Shown: positions 6,748 through 14,239, numbered from the stretch's first letter. The stretch: DNA of 14,374 bases from Kiritimatiellia bacterium (GCA_017648225.1 JAGCJE010000227.1:1-14374); one strand, 5' to 3'. Notes: generated from the sequence alone by a model not told the origin. Numbers and translations: made by a program.

Positions 6748-7884
6748 ATGAAATTCATACTCAAACTGACTGTAATAGCGGCCGTTTTCACCGTGATTCT
6801 GCCGGGTTGCACAACCGCGCCCGAAGCAAAAAAATGCGTAAAAGACGCATCGCCTCTGAAAGTATCGGTATATGTAGGCAACGGTGCTAAAGGAATCGGT
6901 TGCGTCGAATGGTGCAGACTCATCAACGAATGCCCTCAGATGCGTCTGAAACTCGTCGACGGCAACGCGGTGGCTGCGGGCGCCCTTGAGGGCGAAGACG
7001 TCGTCGTAATGCCTGGAGGCGACAGCAAGGCCGAATTCACATCGCTTACCGAAAAAGGCGTCGAGAAGTTCAAGGAATTCATTCTCAACGGTGGCGGATA
7101 CGTCGGAACATGCGCTGGATGCAGCATTCTTCTCAACGAGGAAGACAGAAGACTTAAAATAGTTCCTTACAAGCGCCTCGGCAGCACAAAACTCCTTAAC
7201 GGCAACTTCAAGATCACAAAGGCCGGCGCGGAAGCCCTCGGTATCGCGGAAGAACCGCGCCTAATCAGATACAGCGGAGGCCCCATCATCAAGAAAACCG
7301 AAAATGAAGTCGCAAACGCGAAATTCGAGGTATTCGGAACATACGACTTCGAGGCGTCGACAACGGGCCGCGCCAACACCGAAATGTTCGGCGCTCCCGC
7401 TATTCTCGGCGGAACCTACGGCAAAGGCAAAGTCTTCACGATTGTCGCCCACCCTGAATATTTTGAAGAAACACTCGACATCGTCGAAGGCGCATTCAAA
7501 TTCGTAAGCGGCCGCAACGTCAAGTTCCCGCCCAGAATGAAAAAGAAAGACGCTGTCGCCGTCGGTTTTCTTACCAGCTATATAAGCGGCATTGAAACGG
7601 CTGAAACCGCTCTCGCGATCGACAATGCCGAGGACATGTATTTGGTTCCCGTCGATGTAATGGCCGACTGGCGCCGCCAGCTCGATCATATAAACGTGCT
7701 CGTTTTGCCCAACGACATAATCGCCGACCAGAAACGCGGTAAAAACGTCAAGAAACTCGTCGAGAAATTCATGAGCCGCGGTGGTACGGTCATCGGATTC
7801 AGCTCTGCCGTAAAGGTTTTGCCTAAAGGCGCGATCCCCTCCGGCTCTCGCGAAGAGATCGTAAAAACGATCCGTTCGCTATAA
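6748..7884 (+). CDS. Lipoprotein with class I glutamine-amidotransferase-like (BPL_N-type) domain and degenerate second copy
   Basis: A 378-residue lipoprotein with lipobox LPGC (Cys21). Residues 37-255 form a flavodoxin-like/class I amidotransferase-like fold as found in BPL_N-domain proteins: VVVMPGGDS (85-93), nucleophile elbow VGTCAGCS (119-126, Cys122) and AHPE (234-237, His235/Glu237), so a Cys-His-Glu triad is plausible. Residues 267-360 repeat the same pattern: a start strand, DHINVLVLPND (313-323), a helix, then SRGGTVIGFSSA (343-354). Here the nucleophile position is Ser352 and no His-Pro-Glu follows. I infer an internal duplication whose second copy is catalytically dead or structural. 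The reaction is not known for these exported proteins. The start has only a weak purine run upstream. It may be co-transcribed with the GDSL gene. Confidence 0.85.
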   Translation: MKFILKLTVIAAVFTVILPGCTTAPEAKKCVKDASPLKVSVYVGNGAKGIGCVEWCRLINECPQMRLKLVDGNAVAAGALEGEDVVVMPGGDSKAEFTSLTEKGVEKFKEFILNGGGYVGTCAGCSILLNEEDRRLKIVPYKRLGSTKLLNGNFKITKAGAEALGIAEEPRLIRYSGGPIIKKTENEVANAKFEVFGTYDFEASTTGRANTEMFGAPAILGGTYGKGKVFTIVAHPEYFEETLDIVEGAFKFVSGRNVKFPPRMKKKDAVAVGFLTSYISGIETAETALAIDNAEDMYLVPVDVMADWRRQLDHINVLVLPNDIIADQKRGKNVKKLVEKFMSRGGTVIGFSSAVKVLPKGAIPSGSREEIVKTIRSL

Positions 7885-7902
7885 GCGGCGACGGAAGTAA
7901 CT

Positions 7903-9315
7903 CTACCCGGCGCGTTCCGATGCGCCGGGTATGCCCAGCGCGGCTCTATATTTAGCAACGGTACGCCGTGCAACGGAGTACCCTTTCGCCTTGAGAAGCT
8001 CTGATATCTTATCATCCGAAAACGGCTTTGACCGATCTTCCGAACCTACGATTTCTTTAAGAGCGTCATAGACCGCATCCTTGGAAACGACACCGCCGTC
8101 GGCGGTAGCGAAACCGGAAACGAAAAAGCGCCTTAATTCAACGGTTCCGCGCGGCGTAGAGACATACTTGTCGTTAACCGTGCGAGAAACCGTCGCCGCG
8201 TGAACCCCCACGACGTCGGCGATTTCCTGCATTGTAAGAGGACGTAAACCTTTAAGACCCTTCTCGAAGAATCCGCTCTGGGCGTCGAAAATCGCCTGCG
8301 CTATGTCGGTGACGGTTTCTTCGCGTTTGGCGATCGCGTCTTTCAGCTCTTTCACCGAAGCTATTTTAGCGCGGATATATTCTTTCGTTTCCGCGTCGGT
8401 CGCTGGATCTTCAAGCATTTTCAGATAGCGCGGTGAAATTCGTATCTCAGGCAAGCTTCTCGCGTCGACGCGGGCCTCCCATCCGTTTACCGTTTTAACC
8501 GCATGGACTTCGGGATTGACATAATTGACGCCCTTCCCGGAACGCGAATACGCCCTTGCCGGACGCGGATCCAGGGTACGCAAGGCCGAAAGCACGTCGG
8601 CATACCGTTCATGGGAAATACCGAGGGCTTTCTCGACGTTTGCGAGGCGACCTTCCGCGACGTCCTTCAAAAGCCTGTTCTCGAGGAGTTCTCGCACCTC
8701 ATCCTGATAGGGCGAGGAATCTAGTTTATCAATCTGGGCGAGAAGACATTCCTCCAAAGTCGTCGCACCACACCCGGGCGGATCGAACGTCATTATCACG
8801 CCTAAGACTTCACGTATCTTCTCTTCGCTCTCGCCCGTAACCATCACCAGATCGGGAATCGACCCCGAAAAGTAACCGTCGTCGTTCAACTCGCCGATCA
8901 GAATTTCAGCAAGCTGAAAATAAGCCTCATCGATTTCCGACGTCGCTATCTGGAAAAGAAGATGCTCCTCGAGAGTCTCTTCGCTCGTCCTCGACTCGAG
9001 AAAACTCCGGCGGCGGTCCATTGCCTCGGCATCGGCTTCATAAAACGAATCGGGCGCGGAATCATCTTCAGGATAATCGTCTTCTTGGGATCTCTCCCGA
9101 TCAGCGGCTTCGCGTTCCTTCTGGGAGACGGTATCCTTCTCAAGCGTGCGCTCGACATCGTCGATAACGGGGTTGGTTTCAAGTTCGCGGTTCAATTCGG
9201 CGCGAAGTTCAGGAAGACTCATCGCCAGCATATCAAGCCCGCGGAGCATCCGCGGCGCGAGAACCATGGACTGAGATTGCGTCTGCAGATGCGAACTGGA
9301 CAGCTTCAGGGGCAT
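7903..9315 (-). CDS. rpoN: RNA polymerase sigma-54 factor
   Basis: Directs RNA polymerase to -24/-12 promoters that open only with an AAA+ activator. The 470-residue protein has a region I rich in Gln/Leu/Ser at the N-terminus (1-50), an acidic region II (55-100), the core-binding region (110-330), a helix-turn-helix (LTMQEIADVVGVHAATVSRTV, 360-380) and the RpoN box ARRTVAKYR (449-457). The tail after the box is GIPGASERAG-like and short. Its start overlaps the gspE stop by one base (TAATG), with Shine-Dalgarno GAGGAG five bases before the ATG, so it is co-transcribed with the ATPase. It is the natural partner of the NtrC-type regulator at 1056-2459. Confidence 0.97.
   Translation of the reverse strand: MPLKLSSSHLQTQSQSMVLAPRMLRGLDMLAMSLPELRAELNRELETNPVIDDVERTLEKDTVSQKEREAADRERSQEDDYPEDDSAPDSFYEADAEAMDRRRSFLESRTSEETLEEHLLFQIATSEIDEAYFQLAEILIGELNDDGYFSGSIPDLVMVTGESEEKIREVLGVIMTFDPPGCGATTLEECLLAQIDKLDSSPYQDEVRELLENRLLKDVAEGRLANVEKALGISHERYADVLSALRTLDPRPARAYSRSGKGVNYVNPEVHAVKTVNGWEARVDARSLPEIRISPRYLKMLEDPATDAETKEYIRAKIASVKELKDAIAKREETVTDIAQAIFDAQSGFFEKGLKGLRPLTMQEIADVVGVHAATVSRTVNDKYVSTPRGTVELRRFFVSGFATADGGVVSKDAVYDALKEIVGSEDRSKPFSDDKISELLKAKGYSVARRTVAKYRAALGIPGASERAG
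7905..7930. terminator. Hairpin between convergent genes (possible bidirectional terminator)
   Basis: ACCCGGCGC (7905-7913) pairs with GCGCCGGGT (7922-7930) around an 8-base loop. It lies 20 bases after the plus-strand lipoprotein gene and covers the last codons and stop of rpoN. Neither strand has a T-run afterwards, so it is not a classical intrinsic terminator. It could stop or stabilise transcripts from either side. Confidence 0.4.
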
Positions 9316-11006
9316 TACTGCTCCTCGGTAACGCGCATGATTTCCTTAACGCTGGTAACACCTCTGAAGGCTTTCGCCCAACCGTCTTCACGGAGTGTCT
9401 TCATACCCTTTGCCAGCGAGCGGTTGCGTATCTCGGTCGCGTTTTCGCGGCGAACAATAGCGCCCTCGATATCCTCGTCGACTTCCAAAACCTCGAAAAG
9501 AGCGCGGCGTCCCTTATACCCCGTACGCGAACACGCGTCGCACCCGTTCGGCTCGAAAACAGTATTCTTCTCGGGCGCGTAATTAAGCGTGTAATATTTC
9601 ATATCGAGAGGCACTTCCTTCATGCAATTCGGACAGAGACGGCGGCAAAGGCGCTGACCCATGACACCGGCAACGGCCGAAGCGATCAGAAACGGCTCGA
9701 CACCCATATCGATCAGACGCGGGAACGCACCGGCCGCATCGTTCGTATGCAGCGTCGAAAACACCATGTGACCCGTAAGCGACGCGTTGATCGCTATTTC
9801 AGCGGTTTCGCGGTCGCGGATTTCTCCGACCATAATGATATCGGGATCCTGACGCAGAAACGCTCTCAAGGCGCGCGCGAACGTCATGCCGATATCGGCC
9901 TGCATCTGAACCTGATTTATGCCAGCCATATGATATTCGATCGGATCCTCGGCGGTCATAATTCTCACGTCGATCTTGTTGACCTCGTGAAGGAACGAAT
10001 AAAGTGAAGTCGATTTACCGGAACCGGTAGGCCCGGTAACCAGGAATATGCCGTTGGGACGATGAATAATCTTGTCGACCACGGCGAAATCACGCTCGTT
10101 AAAGCCGAGATCGGCCATCTTAACGAAACTGCCGCTCTTGGCGAGAAGACGAAGAGAAATCGATTCACCGTACGCCGCCGGCATCGTCGAAACGCGGATA
10201 TCGATATCCTGCCCGGAAATCTTTATTCCGATACGACCGTCCATCGGGAGACGCTTTTCGGCGATATCGAGATTAGCCATAACCTTGATACGCGAAATGA
10301 TCGCGGCTTTAAGCCTGTTTAGCTGAGGCGGAACATCCACCTTATGAAGCATGCCGTCAATGCGGTAGCGGATCCGAAGCTCCGTCTCCTGGGGTTCGAT
10401 GTGAATATCGGTCGCACCCTGGCGGTCGGCTTCAACGATGATCTGGTTCACAAAACGCACGATGGACGCCTCCTCGCCCATTTCGTTCACGTCGATCTTC
10501 GTCATCGTACCGAACTCGTCATCGACGGAATAGCGATCGTCGTCAATCATCTTTTCGATCGCGTCGGCGCCGACACCGTAATATTTCTTAACGGCCTTCT
10601 CGACATCCTCCTTCGTCGAAAGCGCCATCTTGACAGGGCAACTGGCGATAAGACGTAGCGAATCGGACGGCGTCGTATCGAACGGATCGGAAACAACAAT
10701 CGTCATCGTATGCCCGTCGTAACGGTACGGCAGAACATTGTACTGATAAACCGCGCTGGCGGGAATCTTCGTAAGCGCGTCCGCCGTAGGCTGGTTGGTT
10801 TCAAGATCGATAATCTCGAGTCCAAGCGCAGATCCGACACCTGTCAAAACCTCTATTTCACGATGTCCGCCGAATTTGACAGCCGCCTCGCAAAGTGTCA
10901 TTCCAGGATTTTCCGAGCGTCCTAAGATGATACGGGAAATCTGATCGTCGGAAAAGATCCCGGCTGTTTTCAAAACTATGTTTGTTAAAGACGTATTTTC
11001 GGTCAT
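9315..11006 (-). CDS. GspE/PilB-family secretion or pilus assembly ATPase
   Basis: A hexameric cytoplasmic ATPase that powers type II secretion or type IV pilus extension. In 563 residues it shows an MshEN/GspE-N-like N-terminal domain (about 30-150), a linker, the N2 domain with ATDIHIEP (198-205), Walker A GPTGSGKS (325-332), the Asp box TAEDPIEY (351-358), Walker B DPDIIMVGEIRD (387-398), the His box GHMVFSTLHTND (412-423) and a tetracysteine zinc site (C458, C461, C489, C492). All elements are intact. The zinc site supports an extension-type (PilB/GspE) rather than PilT ATPase; GspE and PilB cannot be separated from sequence alone. No pilin, GspF, GspD or prepilin peptidase gene is in the window. 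The start has no Shine-Dalgarno, but a promoter lies just upstream. It is translationally coupled to rpoN. Confidence 0.95.
   Translation of the reverse strand: MTENTSLTNIVLKTAGIFSDDQISRIILGRSENPGMTLCEAAVKFGGHREIEVLTGVGSALGLEIIDLETNQPTADALTKIPASAVYQYNVLPYRYDGHTMTIVVSDPFDTTPSDSLRLIASCPVKMALSTKEDVEKAVKKYYGVGADAIEKMIDDDRYSVDDEFGTMTKIDVNEMGEEASIVRFVNQIIVEADRQGATDIHIEPQETELRIRYRIDGMLHKVDVPPQLNRLKAAIISRIKVMANLDIAEKRLPMDGRIGIKISGQDIDIRVSTMPAAYGESISLRLLAKSGSFVKMADLGFNERDFAVVDKIIHRPNGIFLVTGPTGSGKSTSLYSFLHEVNKIDVRIMTAEDPIEYHMAGINQVQMQADIGMTFARALRAFLRQDPDIIMVGEIRDRETAEIAINASLTGHMVFSTLHTNDAAGAFPRLIDMGVEPFLIASAVAGVMGQRLCRRLCPNCMKEVPLDMKYYTLNYAPEKNTVFEPNGCDACSRTGYKGRRALFEVLEVDEDIEGAIVRRENATEIRNRSLAKGMKTLREDGWAKAFRGVTSVKEIMRVTEEQ
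9321..9326 (-). promoter_or_regulatory. Shine-Dalgarno GAGGAG for rpoN inside the gspE end
   Basis: GAGGAG on the minus strand encodes the last Glu residues of the ATPase and lies five bases before the rpoN ATG. It is one of the strongest Shine-Dalgarno sequences in the window. Confidence 0.7.
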
Positions 11007-11015
11007 AATGACAAT

Positions 11016-11045
11016 ATTTTATGAAAATTCCGTATAGTGTCTCAA
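11016..11045 (-). promoter_or_regulatory. Sigma-70-type promoter for gspE-rpoN
   Basis: On the minus strand, TTGAGA (11045-11040, 5/6) is followed after 18 bases by TAAAAT (11021-11016, 5/6). It fills the 41-base gap after the DUF5009 gene. The predicted start site near 11009 is about 3 bases before the gspE ATG. Confidence 0.6.
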
Positions 11046-11047
11046 CA

Positions 11048-12178
11048 TCAGACCTTAAAGAATATCTTTTTGCGGTAGAAGAAATACAGAATCATCCACA
11101 GAACGATAATGCTGAAAGCTCTGTCGGCTACCGGAGCCCAAAGCGGATCAATCTCGCCGATTTCCTTAATAATTCCGCCGAAGAAATATTTGGTTATCCC
11201 TCCGAACCAGATGAATCTCACCATCAGATAGATGGTAATAGAATTCATGCCGATTACCATAAAAGGGAAAGCCCATGTCTTCAGTCCGCACACATCAACG
11301 AGATGATAGAAAACAGCCAGCATATAGGTCGAATATGCCGCAGTTGAAAGAACGAACGAGGGAGACCAGAGGCTCTTGACGATCTTATCTCCCATGACAT
11401 AAATGAAGAGAGCATCCACCGCCAGAAGACCTGCAAATCCGGCAAGAAGAACCAATGTCTTTTTCGCAGGATCAAATTTATCGGACTTCAGAAGCGAACC
11501 GGCCATCATTCCGAGAAGCGCCATCGCAACTCCGCCCAGAATCGCGAAAAGCGACTCGGGATCGTAAAGCGGACGGAAGATATGGTCGGCCATAAGCGTT
11601 CTGTCGAGCCAGGAAACGATGTTATATTCCATCGCGTACGTATCACATCCGGCGGGAGCGCCAGGAGCTGCGACAAATCGCAACAAACCCCAATATCCGC
11701 AGAGCAGGACGGCGATCAATCCCCCGCGAACCCAAGCGTTTTTCAAATGATAGAAAAGAACCGCTCCTGCCGCCCAGCTGAGACCGATAAATCCGAGAAC
11801 GCTCGGAATGCGGAATTGGGGCTTGAACTCTCTGAAAACTCCGTTGTACGCCATTCCCAGCGCAAAAAGAATCGCCGCGCGCTGCAATATCTTCAAATGA
11901 ATCTGCAGCGGAGAGCGTCCGCGCGATATCTGTGAAGAAAGGGAGAACGGCCACGATACGCCGGCCAGAAAAAGAAAGAGCGGAAATATCGTATCATGGT
12001 GGCGCAAACCTTCCCATGGAACATGACTCATCTGCTTTATAAGTTCAAAATCCTTATTGCATCCGAACGCCTGGCAAATCATCGTGACAAGGCCGGCTCC
12101 GCCGATGATGAAAAACATATCAAAACCGCGAAGCGCGTCAATCGACATCAATCTGATTTTACTGTCTTTCTTTTCCAT
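11048..12178 (-). CDS. DUF5009/COG4299 family membrane acyltransferase (HGSNAT/NagX-like)
   Basis: A 376-residue polytopic inner-membrane protein with about ten hydrophobic segments. The N-terminal signature IDALRGFDMFF (13-23) and HVPWEGLRHHDTIFPLFLFLAG (52-73) are typical of the family that includes human heparan-alpha-glucosaminide N-acetyltransferase. There, a His in the corresponding HxxWxG motif carries the acetyl group; the matching residue here is His52. The family is thought to move acyl groups across the membrane onto sugars, but for bacterial members the acceptor is mostly unknown, so amino-sugar acetylation is only a working guess. It starts 16 bases after hisC with Shine-Dalgarno AAGGAAAG (12185-12192), so it is probably in the same transcript. 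The C-terminus is basic and ends at the gspE promoter. Confidence 0.9.
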   Translation of the reverse strand: MEKKDSKIRLMSIDALRGFDMFFIIGGAGLVTMICQAFGCNKDFELIKQMSHVPWEGLRHHDTIFPLFLFLAGVSWPFSLSSQISRGRSPLQIHLKILQRAAILFALGMAYNGVFREFKPQFRIPSVLGFIGLSWAAGAVLFYHLKNAWVRGGLIAVLLCGYWGLLRFVAAPGAPAGCDTYAMEYNIVSWLDRTLMADHIFRPLYDPESLFAILGGVAMALLGMMAGSLLKSDKFDPAKKTLVLLAGFAGLLAVDALFIYVMGDKIVKSLWSPSFVLSTAAYSTYMLAVFYHLVDVCGLKTWAFPFMVIGMNSITIYLMVRFIWFGGITKYFFGGIIKEIGEIDPLWAPVADRAFSIIVLWMILYFFYRKKIFFKV

Positions 12179-12194
12179 TTTCGTCTTTCCTTGA

Positions 12195-13229
12195 TTATGC
12201 GTTAAGTTTCTTCAACACCGAAAGAAGTTTCTTCATTTCCGCCGGCGTTCCTACTGTAATGCGGAGCCTGTCGCCCGTAAGAGGACCCGGGAAATAGCGA
12301 ACGTAAATGTTACGCTCCCGCAAAGCGGCGAAAAGTTCTGAAGCCGGCATCTTCGCCGGGCGCGCAAAAACGAAATTCGCCTCGCTTTGAGGAACATCCC
12401 AGCCAAGAGTCCTGAGTTCAGCCGTAAACGATTCTCGGGTTTCAACCACCTTTTTCACGGTCTTCGCATGATAGGCGCGATCCTTCAAAGCCGCGAGAGC
12501 TACGGCCTGGGCTATCGCGTCGACGTTGTAAGAGTCTTTAATCTTGTAGAGCGCCTCGATCAGATCGGCCGGACCTACGCAATAGCCGACTCGCAACCCC
12601 GCGAGAGAATAACTCTTCGAAAAGGTACGCATCACGATGACGTTTCTGTTCTTAACCGCCGTCGCAAGCGCCATACAGTTCGTTTTCGCAAAATCGGCAT
12701 ACGCCTCGTCGACGATTACAACGCCGTCAAACTTCTTCGCGAACGCAGATATCTTTTTCGGTGAAACGAATCCGCCGGTCGGAGCATTCGGATTGGTCCA
12801 GAGAAAAAGCGATGCGTTCTTAGGGATGTCGATTTCCGCGGCATCCGCAGGAGATCCGACCCATTTCACGTCGCGGATAGCCGCAAGAGTCTTATAAAGC
12901 GAATAACTGGGATTAAGCGAGGCTATCAGCTCGTCGTTTTCGACAAATGCGCGAGCGGCGAGTGTCAAAATCTCGTCGGACCCGTTGCCGACAAAAACAT
13001 TCTCCGCCTTCGTCCCGTTGAGCGCGGCGATCTCTTCGCGGAGCGCTGTAAAAACGGGATCAGGATAGCGTCTTAATTTATCGAGGTCGAAATCCTTCAG
13101 CACCTTCGCGCACCTCGGCGAGGGGGGATACGGGTTTTCATTCGTATTGAGTTTTACGACCGATTTAGACTTCGGCTGCTCGCCGGGGGTGTAAGCTTCA
13201 AGGTTGGCTGTCGCTTTTGTAATTCTCAT
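12195..13229 (-). CDS. hisC: Histidinol-phosphate aminotransferase
   Basis: A PLP enzyme of fold type I that converts imidazole acetol phosphate plus glutamate to histidinol phosphate. The 344 residues contain NTNENPYPPSP (28-38), the NPNAPTG loop (146-152), VDEAYADF (173-180, PLP-binding Asp174), TFSKSYSLAGLRVGY (202-216) with Schiff-base Lys205, and the substrate-binding LRITVG (322-327). The length is normal. The ATG at 13229 is chosen because it lies 4 bases after the upstream lipoprotein stop and gives the family-typical MRITKATANLEAY start; a longer frame from 13259 would overlap that gene by 26 bases and adds ten residues. No other his gene is present, so it is away from a his operon. 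Related enzymes can also act on aromatic amino acids, so specificity is not fully fixed. Confidence 0.92.
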   Translation of the reverse strand: MRITKATANLEAYTPGEQPKSKSVVKLNTNENPYPPSPRCAKVLKDFDLDKLRRYPDPVFTALREEIAALNGTKAENVFVGNGSDEILTLAARAFVENDELIASLNPSYSLYKTLAAIRDVKWVGSPADAAEIDIPKNASLFLWTNPNAPTGGFVSPKKISAFAKKFDGVVIVDEAYADFAKTNCMALATAVKNRNVIVMRTFSKSYSLAGLRVGYCVGPADLIEALYKIKDSYNVDAIAQAVALAALKDRAYHAKTVKKVVETRESFTAELRTLGWDVPQSEANFVFARPAKMPASELFAALRERNIYVRYFPGPLTGDRLRITVGTPAEMKKLLSVLKKLNA

Positions 13230-13233
13230 CGTT

Positions 13234-13605
13234 TTATTTCTTCTCACCGTCTTCGTCAATGACCAGTTCGGCAGTAGTGTGAATGACGTGACGTTTCATC
13301 AATATCACAAGAATGCTTTCATCGTTCCAGAAGCTCTTGAGGGATTTTACCGATTTCGCTCCCGAGCTTTTAATAATATCATCTAAAATCTTATAGTTGT
13401 TTTCAAGTGTCGCCGTTTCTGAAAAAAAAGAACTGGAAATCTTATTCACCTTTTCTGGATTTCCTGAAGCGATCGGGAAAAGATTAAAAAGATACCATCC
13501 AGAATTGGAAACAACCACCATGCGGCGACCGCCTACATCGCAGGTTTCAACAGTTGTACACCCTGTCAGGATTATCGCGAGAAAAAGCGCAAAAATCATT
13601 TTCAT
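13234..13605 (-). CDS. Small lipoprotein, GWYLF-motif paralog 2
   Basis: A 123-residue predicted lipoprotein with signal peptide and lipobox LTGC (Cys16). I do not recognise a named family. The core VVVSNSGWYLFNLFPIASGN (30-49) matches the upstream neighbour, and both have hydrophobic or basic residues around it. The remainder (50-123) is alpha/beta-like and ends in an acidic/basic tail. The start overlaps the stop of the upstream paralog by 4 bases (ATGA, 13602-13605). An AAGG purine run lies about 10 bases upstream. The stop is 4 bases before hisC. It probably sits in the periplasm, lipid-anchored. The function is unknown. Confidence 0.85.
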   Translation of the reverse strand: MKMIFALFLAIILTGCTTVETCDVGGRRMVVVSNSGWYLFNLFPIASGNPEKVNKISSSFFSETATLENNYKILDDIIKSSGAKSVKSLKSFWNDESILVILMKRHVIHTTAELVIDEDGEKK

Positions 13606-14036
13606 TCTGATTTATCCTTATTGGGAACCAACACGCCGCTCAACTGAATTTCCTTGTACGACAGAATATACGGCAGAGGTATCGGAATGTTGGATCCGGG
13701 AATTTCAAAGAGAACCGACTCGTATGTACGATAGGAAAGTTCTTCGGCTTTGATGTTTTCACGCGTGTCGACATATGAAAAAAAGCGTTTTTGGACCTTA
13801 TCCATCGTCACGTCGTTTCTGAAAAGAACCCATGGCGTAATGGCTCGCTCGTTCGCGTTTCCGCACGCTACGGGAATAAAATGAAATAAATACCAACCGT
13901 AATTCGAAACGAGGACCTGCTCCTCTCCAGATGAGTTCAAACGGCCTTTCTCAATTGAAAAACAACCCGTCAAAACAACGGGAATAGCCATAATTGCGAG
14001 GAATTTAAATAAAAGATATCGTATGCTATTGCTCAT
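13602..14036 (-). CDS. Small lipoprotein, GWYLF-motif paralog 1
   Basis: A 144-residue predicted lipoprotein with basic n-region, hydrophobic core and lipobox LTGC (Cys25). It shares VLVSNYGWYLFHFIPVACGN (41-60) with the downstream paralog; the consensus is V-S-N-x-G-W-Y-L-F-x3-P-x3-G-N. The rest diverges and includes Pro-rich GSNIPIPLPY (114-123). The frame stays open upstream to 14249, but that part would be translated from purine/pyrimidine-biased DNA and run past the signal peptide, so the ATG at 14036 is chosen. There is no Shine-Dalgarno, and the -10 box lies only 7 bases away, which suggests a leaderless message. It is the first gene of a cluster with paralog 2, hisC and the DUF5009 gene. 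The function is unknown. Confidence 0.82.
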   Translation of the reverse strand: MSNSIRYLLFKFLAIMAIPVVLTGCFSIEKGRLNSSGEEQVLVSNYGWYLFHFIPVACGNANERAITPWVLFRNDVTMDKVQKRFFSYVDTRENIKAEELSYRTYESVLFEIPGSNIPIPLPYILSYKEIQLSGVLVPNKDKSE

Positions 14037-14043
14037 TGTTAAT

Positions 14044-14072
14044 ATTATATCTTTTACCGACATTAAGTGCAA
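14044..14072 (-). promoter_or_regulatory. Sigma-70-type promoter of the lipoprotein-hisC cluster
   Basis: On the minus strand TTGCAC (14072-14067, 3/6) is followed after 17 bases by a perfect TATAAT (14049-14044). The -10 ends 7 bases before the ATG at 14036, so the start site falls about one base before the start codon. Confidence 0.6.
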
Positions 14073-14202
14073 GTAGCAAATTAAAAACGAAAGTTGTACA
14101 ATTAAATGAGTCAAATCGGAAAGGTAAGTTGTCGAGGTGGCGAAAGGATGCTCAGAAGAAAAGAGACAAGGAACGAAAGAAGAAGGAAAAACGTAGGAAG
14201 GA

Positions 14203-14220
14203 ACGCCCCCATGGGGGCGT
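14203..14220 (-). terminator. Perfect 18-bp palindrome, possible terminator on the minus strand
   Basis: ACGCCCCCATGGGGGCGT is its own reverse complement; as RNA it gives a 7-bp GC-rich stem with a CAUG loop. On the minus strand the next 40 bases are pyrimidine-rich with a run of five T after about 11 bases; the plus strand continues with A-rich sequence. It could stop transcription entering the lipoprotein promoter from the right. Confidence 0.4.
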
Positions 14221-14239
14221 CGAGCGAAAAAATAACAAA

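Noticed and set aside
8962..9582. 206-codon open frame antisense to rpoN and gspE
   Set aside because: Both strongly supported genes occupy this DNA on the other strand; the frame has no recognisable motif and crosses their junction.
13230..13259. Ten-residue N-terminal extension of hisC
   Set aside because: It would overlap the upstream lipoprotein; the start at 13229 gives normal spacing and a family-typical N-terminus.
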